In this document: one piece after another, positions 31,801 through 39,514 of the stretch | Position numbering within the stretch: the stretch's first letter is position 1 | How the letters are laid out: each line of letters starts with the position of its first letter | Assembly: GCA_964512225.1 (NCBI GenBank) | Contig: CAZEKB010000027.1 | Location: 4,713 to 68,712 of the forward strand | DNA: 64,000 nt | Direction of reading: 5' to 3' | Source of the DNA: CAZEKB01 sp964512225 | GTDB taxonomy: Bacteria > Myxococcota_A > UBA796 > UBA9615 | Translations under genes and position numbers: made by a program | Notes under the pieces: generated by a model | What the model was told of the DNA's origin: nothing | The model's input: only the letters and a program-made list of their open reading frames with translations | Database searches by the model: none

Positions 31801-33449
31801 CCGGAGACCTGGTCGGTCTCCTTCAGGTTGTTCATCGGGTAGGCCATCGTCATGACCGCGAGGAGGGTCAGCAGGACCGCGTCGACGCGACGGCGCAGCA
31901 CCCACGCGAGCGTCACGGCGTACCTCTCGGTCGCCCACGCCACGAACCGCGAGGGCCCCGCCGCCTCGCCGGGCGCGAGCACGACCGTCCCCAGGGGCAC
32001 GAAGACGAGCGCGACCACCAGCGACGCGGCCAGCGCGAAGCACACGGGGAGCCCCAGCTTGCCCATGTAGAAGGCGAAGCCCGCGTCGTCGCTCATGAGG
32101 ATCAGCGGGAGGAAGACGACGACGGTCGTGGAGGTGGCGGCGAGGATCGCGAGGGCGACCTCGGAGGTGCCGCGGACCGCGGCGGTGGCGGCGTCGTCCC
32201 CGAGCTCGCGGCGGCGGTAGATCGACTCCACCACCACGATCGAGTTGTCCACGACCATGCCGACGGAGAGCATCAAGCCCATCATCGAGAGCAGGTTGAT
32301 CGTGTCCCCGCGGAAGTACATGACCACGACCGTGATCAGCAGCGACAGGGGGATCGACATCGCGATGAGGAGCGTCACGCGCCCCCGCCGCAGGAAGAGG
32401 AAGAGGACCAGGATCGCCAGGAAGCCGCCCTGCAGGGCCGTGTCCTTGAGGTTGTTCACGCTGTCCTGGATCAGGTCGCCCTGATCGAAGAAGCGCAGGA
32501 ACTTGTAGCCCTCCAGCCCCGGGCGGTCGTCGAGGGAGGCGAGCCCCGCGCGGAGCCGCTCCGCCACCGCGATCGTATTGGCTCCGGACTCCTTGTAGAC
32601 CTCGAGCGACGCCGCCTCCAGGCCGTTGACGCGGTGGATCGACGTCGACGCGGGCCGCGCGAGGATCACCTGGGCGATGTCCTCGAGCACCACCCCGTCG
32701 CGCACGGGGATGCGCGCGATCTCGTCCCGGGACTCGTACGTCGCCAGGGACCGCACGAGCACGACGCGACCGTCCTCCTCCACGCGGCCGGACGGCATCG
32801 TGAAGTTGTCGGCGAGCAGGTTCTGCATCACCTCGCCGAGGTTCACCCGGTGCCGCTCCACCGACTGGCGATCGAAGTCGATGTAGAGCCGCGCCCGGTG
32901 CGCGCCGTTGAACTCGACGCGCGCCACCCCCGGGATGCGCTCGAGCCGACGCACGACCTGGGTCTCGATCGTGTAGGCGGGGTCCTTCTCCGTCTCGGGG
33001 ATGGCGACCGCGGCCCACAGGATCGGCTCGTCGTCGGGGTCGTACTTGTAGATGAACCACCGCTTGAGATCGTCCGGCAGCTCCGGCCGGATCCGCTCGA
33101 GCCGGTCCACGAGGCCGTTGTAGGCGCCCTCCATGTCCGTCGACTGGTCGAACTCGAGGCGGAAGTTCGCGAAGTCCCGACCCGCCCGCGCCCGCACCGA
33201 CGCGATGCCGGGCAGCGTCTCGAGCACGTCCTCGATCGGGCGGACGATCGTCTGCTCCACCTCCTGCGGCGACGCGTTCGTGTACGGCATCCACACCCAC
33301 AGGAAGGGGTGGTCGAAGCCGCGGGGCATCAGCTGCACGGGGATGCCCCCGTAGGCGATCGCCCCGAGCACGAGCGTGGCCGCGAGGATCATCGACGTGG
33401 TGATCGGACGCCGCAGCGAGAAGGCGGGGAGGGAGGAGCCGACCCTCAT
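28854..33449 (-). CDS. RND efflux pump fused in frame to a TolC-type outer-membrane channel
   Basis: A 1531-residue open frame holding two proteins that are normally separate. Residues ~1-1005 are an AcrB/HAE-type RND transporter (ASPQEVEQTIVRPIEDVL, GMVVDNSIVVVESIYRRRE, GIGLVILIGIVVNNAIVL, ETDQVSGGITDF), with twelve helices and two porter domains. From residue ~1007 (ATG at 30431) a hydrophobic signal-like helix ending in VPAEARADL leads into an outer-membrane-factor domain of ~490 residues (RIAAGDDAPIEMF, TYAAGRNTLQDVLEAQARLKDARR). No stop codon separates them. The product could be cleaved by signal peptidase, or the TolC part might start internally, though no good ribosome site is seen there. 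ATG 33449 overlaps the upstream RND stop (ATGA). Confidence 0.82.
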   Translation of the reverse strand: MRVGSSLPAFSLRRPITTSMILAATLVLGAIAYGGIPVQLMPRGFDHPFLWVWMPYTNASPQEVEQTIVRPIEDVLETLPGIASVRARAGRDFANFRLEFDQSTDMEGAYNGLVDRLERIRPELPDDLKRWFIYKYDPDDEPILWAAVAIPETEKDPAYTIETQVVRRLERIPGVARVEFNGAHRARLYIDFDRQSVERHRVNLGEVMQNLLADNFTMPSGRVEEDGRVVLVRSLATYESRDEIARIPVRDGVVLEDIAQVILARPASTSIHRVNGLEAASLEVYKESGANTIAVAERLRAGLASLDDRPGLEGYKFLRFFDQGDLIQDSVNNLKDTALQGGFLAILVLFLFLRRGRVTLLIAMSIPLSLLITVVVMYFRGDTINLLSMMGLMLSVGMVVDNSIVVVESIYRRRELGDDAATAAVRGTSEVALAILAATSTTVVVFLPLILMSDDAGFAFYMGKLGLPVCFALAASLVVALVFVPLGTVVLAPGEAAGPSRFVAWATERYAVTLAWVLRRRVDAVLLTLLAVMTMAYPMNNLKETDQVSGGITDFVVGMRFPASFSVTEIDQAMTNVEAVLMERQEEWRIRAVRTRRWGGSRRGFVMAFLEKRERGDVEKEEMTKVLPDLLPDQPGVETWMGWRKGEGGGNSIELRLNGDDSATLVAIADEIAGRLRDVPGILGVSSDAGDEDATDELQVVVDRSRAARYGVSPTTLAQTVSFGFRGAVMRPVLLDGKEFMVQAGFRLDDRRDARKLENFGVWSPTSGQVALGTVADLEYAKGLPVIRRRDRKTSIDLSIDLELEDLGEARSRITAALASVKLPRGYHYGFGDRFRELEEQDRARSMALKMSLIFVFLLMGMLFESAWLPLSVLLTVPFAFLGVFWLLFVTGTTFEMMAGIGLVILIGIVVNNAIVLVDRVQQNRAGGMDRSDAILDAGRERFRPIVMTAATTIVGLLPMAVGKAGLIGIPYYPLGRAVIGGLLASTVLSLVLVPLVYSILDDLRTMLIDTVWKVKPAAVALLIGAPVLLGVPAEARADLRADIEAIENFAALDPGATPMSLKDAIHRGLRENLGLRVKVWELEAAKERRIASVAPWMPFLRAGFDYTNSIQEEFEGLGEGTWRRQSDRTPLYNLGVGASLPTGTTLNLDWTQGVFQRDVSYDPPLPFFDEEIKVDTRFANLSFSINQSLLQGIDPRYHLYTLWQAEIAEESAEIERDKEMERVVSEVMKAYWDLVAALRNVEIARIDRRLAEAQRATTQARIAAGDDAPIEMFRIDEEVAARSSDVLEAERTAAEAQQVLALLLGAPPGAGALRPVSGVELNLPFRARDASIAIARDRNPDLRLQRRVVRAGDLDHSRARHELLPDLTLDASVNLRGNDADAAAAVDELFAGRFPDLRIGMSFIVPLPDVGAVHGMKAAQREQEAALLGMQVAERQVVAGVETALRSVASFDEQIKVAEVRATYAVKTAEAAEATYAAGRNTLQDVLEAQARLKDARRAVVAARVQALKARVDLEVLRGTLIEVLSIEIE

Positions 33450-36400
33450 TCGTCGGCCCGGGGCGCGCCGCGCAGCGCGGACACGGCGCGATAGAAGACG
33501 GGGACGACCCCCAGGGTGAGGAGCGTAGACGACGACAGGCCCGCGATCACGGTGAGGGCCAGGGGGCGGCGGATCTCGGAGCCCTCGCCCGCGGACAGCA
33601 CCATCGGGAGCAGCCCGAGCACGGTCGTGAGGGTCGAGATCAGGATGGGCCGCAGGCGGACGCGGCCCGCGGTGAGGATCGCCTGGTCGAGGGTCCGTCC
33701 CCGCTCCCGGAGCTGGTTCGCGTAGTCGAGCAAGACGATCGCGTTGTTCACCACGACCCCCGCGAGGACGATCGCCCCGATCAGCACCACGACCGACACC
33801 GGCACCGAACCGGCGGCGAGCGCGGGGACGACGCCCACCACCGCCAGCGGCAGGGCGAGGAGGATCACGAGGGGCTGGATCACCGACTCGAACTGGCTCG
33901 CCATGATCACGTAGACGAGGAACACCGCGAGCAGCAGGGCGAAGCGCAGCGAGCGGGTGCTCGACTCCATCTCGCGCGACTGGCCCCCGACCTCGTACGT
34001 CACCCCGTCGGGCGTCTCGAGGCCGGCGAGGGCCTCGTCCACGGCGAGCGCGGCGGAGCCCAGGTCGAAGCCGTCGAGGTCCGCGCTCACGAGGGCGGCG
34101 CGGCTCTGGTCCGACCGACGGATCTCGCTGGGACCCTCCGCCGAGACGAGGTCCGCGACGCTCGACAGCGCGATGGCGGGCGTCCCCGCGGGGTTCACGT
34201 TCAGGACCCGGAGGTTGTCGACCGAGCGGCGGTCCTGCTCGCGGAGGACCACGCGCACGTCCGTCCGCTTGCCGTGGCCGCGCAGGTCCGTCGCGACGTT
34301 GCCCGCCACCTTGTCCCGCACCGCGCGCGCCACCGTCCCCAGGTCGAGCCCGTAGCGCGCGAGCTTGTCCCGCTGGTAGCGGATCCGGACCTCCGGGTAG
34401 CCCGCCTGGAGGTTCGAGCGGACGTCGCGCAGGCCGGGCAGCTCGGCGAGAGCGTCCACGCCCCCGTCGGCGGCGGACCGGAGGTCGTCGAGGTCGCGCC
34501 CGCGGACCTCCACCTCGAGCGGCGTGCGGAACGAGAACAAGGTGGGCGACGAGAGCTCGATCTCCACCGCCGGGACGGAGCTCGCGACCTCGCGAATGCC
34601 TCGACGTACGGCGCTCTCGAGCGCGATGGGGTCCTCCGACGGCACCAGCTGGACCGTCAGGTCCGCGGTGTTCTCGCCGCGGTCGGACGCCGCCCCGACC
34701 GTCGCCTCGACGCCCGCCGCGGTGAAGACCGTCCCCACGCCGTCCAGCCGCTGCACGCGGTCCTCGATGGTCGCGGTCACCTCGAGGGTGCGGGCCAGCG
34801 GGGTCCCCACCGGGAGCCGGACGTGGGCCAGCACCGTGCCCTGGCGGACCTCGGGGATCAGCTCGCTGCCCAGGTCTCGGCCGTACTGGAGCGCGCCCGC
34901 GAGCAGGGCGACGGCGACGAGCAGGACCCACGACGCGCGACGCAGCACGGCGCCCAGCCCGCGCTCGTAGGCCGCCTCGAAGGCCCCGAAGGCCCGGTCG
35001 AACGCCGCCCCCACCCTCGACGCCGGGCCGCGCATCGGCCCCGCGGCCTTGCGGGCCCCTCCCCCGCCCGCCCGGAGCACGCCGCCCGAGACCGCCAGCG
35101 CGGCCGCCGCCATCGCCAGGACGACCGTGACCACGACCCCCCGCACGAGGAACAGAGGCACCGCGACGAACGCGAGCGCAGCCCGGGGGAGCGCCCACAG
35201 CGCGCCCTTCGCGGTCACGAACCGGGGGAGCCCGAGCAGCCAGGCCCAGGACTCGCGGGCGGTGTCGAGGGGTCGGATCCGGGGGACGTCGGCCCCGTCG
35301 GAGCCGGGCCTGTGGAGCTTCGCGGGCAGCGCGGCGAGGACGGGGATGAGGAAGAGCGCGACCACGAGGGACGCGAGCAGGCCGAAGACGACCGTCAGCG
35401 CGAGGTCGCCGAACAGCTGCCCCGCGACGCCGGTGACGAATACGATGGGGAAGAAGACGGCGACGGTGGTGAGCGTCGACGCCAGCACCGCGCCCGCCAC
35501 CTCCGACGTGCCCCGGACCGCGGCGGCGAAGGGCTCGTCGCCCTCCTCCCGGCACCGGTGGACGGACTCGAGCACGACGATCGAGTTGTCCACGAGCATG
35601 CCGATCGCGAGGGCGAGGCCGCCCAGGGACATCAGGTTGAGGCTGACGTCGAAGAGGTACATGGGCGCGAAGGTGCACACGACCGAGATCGGGATGGCCG
35701 TCGCGATGATGAACGTCGACCACAGGTGCCGCAGGAAGACGTACAGCACGAGGATGGCCAGCAGCGCCCCGAACCAGGCGGCGTCGAGGACGGAGGCCAC
35801 CGCGGCTTCGATGAACCGCGCCTGGTCCGCCACGGACGCGATGGCCAGGTCCTCGGGGAGCTGGTAGGCGAGGTAGGACGTCATCGCCCGCTCCACCATG
35901 CGCTCGCCGCCGCCGGGGCCGCCCCGTCCGCCCTTGCCGCCCCGCCCCTTCTTCTTGCCTTTGCCCTTCTTGCCCTTCTTCGCCTCTGCCTTCTTCTTCG
36001 CCTCTGCCTTCTTCTTCTTCGCCTCTGCCTTCTTCTTCGCCTCGGCCTCCTTCTTCGCCTCGGCGTCCGCCCCGCTCTCCTTCGCGGCGGCCTTCTCCGC
36101 GGCCTTCGCCGCGACCCAGGCCCGCTGTTCGTCGGTGCCGAACACGGCCGCCCGGACCTCACGACTCACGGAGACGATGTTCGCGTCGGCCTCGCGGTAG
36201 ACGGCGATCTCCACCGCCTCCTTGCCCGCGGCGCGGCCGACGACCTCGCGCTCCTTCGCCCGCACCTGGACCGTCGCGATGTCGCCGATGCGGGCGTACT
36301 TCCCGTCCGGGGCGAAGAGGAAGAGCTCGCGGATGTCGTCGGGGCCCTGGAACTCGTTGAGCGTCCGGATCAGGTACTCGGTCTGGCCCTCGAGCAGCGA

Positions 36401-37090
36401 GCCTCCGGCGAGGTTGATGTTCTCCTGGGCCAGCCGGGCCACGACGTCCTCGATCGTGAACCCGCGGGCGTGAAGGAGGCCCTCGTGCACCTCCACGGCG
36501 ACCTCGCGCTCGAGCCCGCCGCGGACCTTCACCGCGGCGACGCCGGGGAGGGTCTCGATCGCGCGACGCACCTCTTCGTCGGCGAGGCGACGCAGGCGGA
36601 TCAGCGACGCCTCGGAGTCGGCGCCGCCGGACAGCGAGAGGCGGAGGATCGGGTCGAGGTTGGGGTCGTAGCGGAGCACGAGCGGGCGCTTCGCCTCGTC
36701 CGGCAGCGTCAGGAGCCCGAGCCGCTCCCGGACCGCCTGGGCGAGGTCCGCCATGTCCGAGTTCCACTCGAACTCGAGCACCACGTCCGATACGCCCGCC
36801 CGGGAGATGGACTCGAGGCTCACGAGCCCGGGCACCGTCGACAGGGCCTCTTCGAGGGGCCGGGAGACCTGGGTCTCGACCTCGCCCGGCGCGGCCCCCT
36901 CGAACTCCGTCCGCACCGTCAGGGTGGGGTAGTCGAGGTCGGGCATGAGGTTGAGGGGCAGGTTCGTATAGGAGACGAACCCGAAGACCACCGCCGCCAA
37001 GAACCCCATGACGGTGGCCACGGGGCGGCCTACGAGGAGCGCATACAGCGAACCCCTTGCGCGTTCCTCCCCGGGCGTGATCGGAGCCAT
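33446..37090 (-). CDS. RND-family efflux transporter with a Lys/Ala-rich periplasmic insertion
   Basis: A 1214-residue AcrB/HAE-type inner-membrane pump: YTNLPLNLMPDLDYPTLTV at the N-terminus, AIGMLVDNSIVVLESVHR in helix 4, TDLTVQLVPSED in the second porter half and VLAGVVVNNAIVLLDYANQ in helix 10. Unusual is residues ~325-398, a low-complexity insertion of AEAKKK repeats and a Gly/Lys-rich run in the first periplasmic domain just before the region leading to helix 2. A second hydrophobic, Gly-rich expansion lies near 660-690. It is paired by an ATGA overlap with a second RND gene, as in heteromeric MdtBC-type pumps. Confidence 0.87.
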   Translation of the reverse strand: MAPITPGEERARGSLYALLVGRPVATVMGFLAAVVFGFVSYTNLPLNLMPDLDYPTLTVRTEFEGAAPGEVETQVSRPLEEALSTVPGLVSLESISRAGVSDVVLEFEWNSDMADLAQAVRERLGLLTLPDEAKRPLVLRYDPNLDPILRLSLSGGADSEASLIRLRRLADEEVRRAIETLPGVAAVKVRGGLEREVAVEVHEGLLHARGFTIEDVVARLAQENINLAGGSLLEGQTEYLIRTLNEFQGPDDIRELFLFAPDGKYARIGDIATVQVRAKEREVVGRAAGKEAVEIAVYREADANIVSVSREVRAAVFGTDEQRAWVAAKAAEKAAAKESGADAEAKKEAEAKKKAEAKKKKAEAKKKAEAKKGKKGKGKKKGRGGKGGRGGPGGGERMVERAMTSYLAYQLPEDLAIASVADQARFIEAAVASVLDAAWFGALLAILVLYVFLRHLWSTFIIATAIPISVVCTFAPMYLFDVSLNLMSLGGLALAIGMLVDNSIVVLESVHRCREEGDEPFAAAVRGTSEVAGAVLASTLTTVAVFFPIVFVTGVAGQLFGDLALTVVFGLLASLVVALFLIPVLAALPAKLHRPGSDGADVPRIRPLDTARESWAWLLGLPRFVTAKGALWALPRAALAFVAVPLFLVRGVVVTVVLAMAAAALAVSGGVLRAGGGGARKAAGPMRGPASRVGAAFDRAFGAFEAAYERGLGAVLRRASWVLLVAVALLAGALQYGRDLGSELIPEVRQGTVLAHVRLPVGTPLARTLEVTATIEDRVQRLDGVGTVFTAAGVEATVGAASDRGENTADLTVQLVPSEDPIALESAVRRGIREVASSVPAVEIELSSPTLFSFRTPLEVEVRGRDLDDLRSAADGGVDALAELPGLRDVRSNLQAGYPEVRIRYQRDKLARYGLDLGTVARAVRDKVAGNVATDLRGHGKRTDVRVVLREQDRRSVDNLRVLNVNPAGTPAIALSSVADLVSAEGPSEIRRSDQSRAALVSADLDGFDLGSAALAVDEALAGLETPDGVTYEVGGQSREMESSTRSLRFALLLAVFLVYVIMASQFESVIQPLVILLALPLAVVGVVPALAAGSVPVSVVVLIGAIVLAGVVVNNAIVLLDYANQLRERGRTLDQAILTAGRVRLRPILISTLTTVLGLLPMVLSAGEGSEIRRPLALTVIAGLSSSTLLTLGVVPVFYRAVSALRGAPRADE

Positions 37091-37141
37091 CGCGGGACGT
37101 GATACCCCGAACGGGGGCGGCTAGTCCCTCCAAGGACGGAT

Positions 37142-39460
37142 CTACTGCGGCGCGGGGGTCTCCGCGGCGGGGGCGGGAGCGGGCTCGGCGGGGCGCGTGG
37201 GCTCCGGCGTGGGCTCCGGTGTCGGCTCCGGCGAAGGCTCCGGTGTGGGCTCCGGTGTCGGCTCCGGCGAAGGCTCCGGCGTGGGCTCCGGCGTCGGTTC
37301 GGGCGTAGGGGCGGCCTCGACCGCGGCGGGGGTGGCCGCGGGTTCGGGGGTCGACTCCGACTCGGTGGGCTCTTCGTCCTCTTCTTCGAGCTCGAGGGAG
37401 CCCGGGCGGAACAGCGTGACCTCGACGCGACGGTTCAGGTCCGACAGCCGGGAGACGACGGCCGCGCTGACCCCGCCTTCGGGGGTCGGGAGGAGAGGAT
37501 CCCCCTGCACCGGGGACGTGGAGAGGTTCTCGGCGGGGCCGTCGATCGCCGCGCGGAGCACCCGCTCCAGGGCCGACGCCGCCCCGATGGCGTCCGGCTC
37601 GTCCGGGGACGAGAGACGATCGGGGAGGTGGAGGACGATCTCGACCTGCAGATCCGCGATGCGCTGATCGCCCAGCGCCCGGGCGAGCATCCCCAGCTCC
37701 ACGATCCGGTCGTTCCCGCCGCCGTCCGGGAGCGCCAGCGCGGCCTCTCCCCCGGGGGCGGAGGCGGCCGTCAGGACCGCGTCGAGATCGGCGAGGGTCC
37801 ACCCCTTGTGGGGCCAGTCCCCGAGGCGGACGGTCACGGTGTCGCCTTCGGCCTGCAGGCAGCCCGCCAGCCAGTCGGCGAGGCCCGCGCCGTCGTCCGC
37901 GACGCCCTTGACGCGAGGCCACCCGACGACCACCCGCTCGCACGCGGCGGACCGGATCCGGGCCGCGACGGAGGGCACCTCGGCCACCAGCGGGTAGCTC
38001 CCCGCGAGCAGGGCCCCGGCCTCGTGGGCGGCGGCCGCGGACGTGGCCCCGTCCCCGCCCGCCTGGGGCCAATCCGCGAACTCCGTGGGCGTCGGCGCCC
38101 CGGCCGATCCGAGCGGCGCCGTGAGGACCGTCGCGGGCAGCGGGTCCGTTGTGAACAGCGCGACCAGCGCGTCCCGGCGCGCCGTCTGCTCCTCGGGAGC
38201 GAGGGCGGCCCACCACGCCGCGTCGAGCGCCGCCAGCGCCTCGGCCACCGCGGGCGACTCCGCGGGCGTCGGCTCGGGAGTGGGCGGGGGGGTCGCCTCG
38301 ACCGTCGTCGGCGGCGGCGGGGTCGCCACGGGCTGGGGGAACTGGTCGTCCTGACGGGTGCGGAGCCACGCGATCACCAGGAACAGGCCGAGCACGACGG
38401 CGAGGAACGTGCCGAAGCCCGCGCCCGGGGTCGGCGGGTCGTCCTCGGGCAGGTCGTACGGGTCCAGCGTGTCGTCCACGGCCGAGCTGGGCAGGCCGGA
38501 GGGGATCTCCACACCCGGGCCCATCAGGTCCTGGCCGACGTCCCATCCCTCCTTGAGGGGCAGCTCTTCGGCCGCCGTGATCCCGTCCGGCCCCCCGAGG
38601 GTGCGCGGCTTGTAGGCACGCTCGGTCGTCGGGGACGGGAGCTCGATCGGGACGTCCCACAGGATCGCCGTGAGGTTGTCGGGCGCGGGCCCGGAGAGGA
38701 CCGACTCGCGGAGGGCGTCGCAGCGCTCCTGCGGGGTGCCCGTCTCGCGGTCCAGGGACGCCGTGAACCCCTCGACCTCGAGGTGATACGCGTACGCCCC
38801 GTCGGACGTGATGGACACCGTGATGCCTGCGGCCAGGCGGAACGGCCCCTCGATCTCGAGCTCGGGGATCGCGGCCCCGCCCACGACCTGGGTGAGGCGC
38901 CCGCCCTCGGCGATCTTCAGTGCCTGGTCCACCGGGAGACCCCGGTCGATGAGCCCGTTGATGATGTTGTGGTCACGCGTCCACGGCTCGGAGGCGCCGT
39001 CGGGGCCCCGGGCGTAGATGCGGCTGTCGCCCACGTGGAAGCGCCACACGGACTGGCTCGAGCGCTCGACGAGCAGGCCCACGACGGTGGAGGCGGGCGG
39101 CCGCGACGAGCCGGTGGACAGCGCCGTGACGCCCTCGTGAGCGCGGTGGATCGCGGCGTCCAGCCAGTTGCCCGGATCGCCGTCGGGCGGGGCCCCGGAG
39201 GCGGGGAAGGCGCGGTAGAAGGTCGTGGCGACCATCTCGGCGGCCTTGTCCCCCGCGTCGTGCCCCCCCGCGCCGTCGGCGACGAGGAGGAGGAGGAAGG
39301 CGCCGTCGTATACCGACGTGACGAGGAGCCGGTCCTCGTTGCGCGAGCGGACGTGCCCCACGTGGGTCACCCAGGCCAGCCGGCCCAGTTCGCCCGCGTC
39401 GAGTTGTCCGTCGCTTTCGATCCCCTCCGGCGTCTCGTCGGGGCTGGCGTTCTCCGGCAC
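37142..39460 (-). CDS. Membrane-anchored PP2C-type Ser/Thr protein phosphatase with Pro/Thr/Glu repeat tail
   Basis: A 772-residue protein. Residues ~28-265 are a PP2C phosphatase: RSRNEDRLLV, LLVADGAGGHDAG (metal-binding Asp), RFHVGDSRIYA, ITSDGAYAY and GPAPDNLTAILWD. One transmembrane helix follows near 347-368, then a large extracytoplasmic region with an OmpA-like flavour (VEIVLHLPDR, SALERVLRAA, RRVEVTLF) that I cannot assign firmly, and a C-terminal run of PEPTPEPS repeats. It sits between the efflux adaptor and the RND genes and may be regulated with them; its target kinase is not here. GTG start with TATAAT six bases upstream. Confidence 0.82.
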   Translation of the reverse strand: MPENASPDETPEGIESDGQLDAGELGRLAWVTHVGHVRSRNEDRLLVTSVYDGAFLLLLVADGAGGHDAGDKAAEMVATTFYRAFPASGAPPDGDPGNWLDAAIHRAHEGVTALSTGSSRPPASTVVGLLVERSSQSVWRFHVGDSRIYARGPDGASEPWTRDHNIINGLIDRGLPVDQALKIAEGGRLTQVVGGAAIPELEIEGPFRLAAGITVSITSDGAYAYHLEVEGFTASLDRETGTPQERCDALRESVLSGPAPDNLTAILWDVPIELPSPTTERAYKPRTLGGPDGITAAEELPLKEGWDVGQDLMGPGVEIPSGLPSSAVDDTLDPYDLPEDDPPTPGAGFGTFLAVVLGLFLVIAWLRTRQDDQFPQPVATPPPPTTVEATPPPTPEPTPAESPAVAEALAALDAAWWAALAPEEQTARRDALVALFTTDPLPATVLTAPLGSAGAPTPTEFADWPQAGGDGATSAAAAHEAGALLAGSYPLVAEVPSVAARIRSAACERVVVGWPRVKGVADDGAGLADWLAGCLQAEGDTVTVRLGDWPHKGWTLADLDAVLTAASAPGGEAALALPDGGGNDRIVELGMLARALGDQRIADLQVEIVLHLPDRLSSPDEPDAIGAASALERVLRAAIDGPAENLSTSPVQGDPLLPTPEGGVSAAVVSRLSDLNRRVEVTLFRPGSLELEEEDEEPTESESTPEPAATPAAVEAAPTPEPTPEPTPEPSPEPTPEPTPEPSPEPTPEPTPEPTRPAEPAPAPAAETPAPQ
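37198..37310 (-). repeat. In-frame tandem repeats encoding PEPT/PEPS
   Basis: Twelve-base units (plus strand GGCTCCGGYGTS variants) repeat about nine times with a 36-base higher-order pattern. They encode the C-terminal Pro/Thr/Glu/Ser tail of the PP2C protein, a form typical of cell-wall-spanning tethers. Confidence 0.85.
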
Positions 39461-39466
39461 GGCGGG

Positions 39467-39472
39467 ATTATA
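39467..39472 (-). promoter_or_regulatory. Consensus -10 element for leaderless PP2C transcript
   Basis: A perfect TATAAT on the minus strand is separated by six bases from the GTG start at 39460, placing transcription start at the start codon. The -35 position (AAAACC) is poor. Confidence 0.4.
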
Positions 39473-39514
39473 GGGCAGAGCCGCGCCCGGGTTTTGCGCC
39501 GGGTCGTTTCGCCC

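Noticed and set aside
29205..33494. Long plus-strand open frame opposite the RND-TolC gene
   Set aside because: Antisense to a well-supported gene; the translation is His/Arg/Asp-rich and shows no domain.
37198..37310. Regular short repeats that could be mistaken for a CRISPR array or minisatellite
   Set aside because: They are 12-base units without spacers, in frame, and encode the PEPT tail of the PP2C protein.
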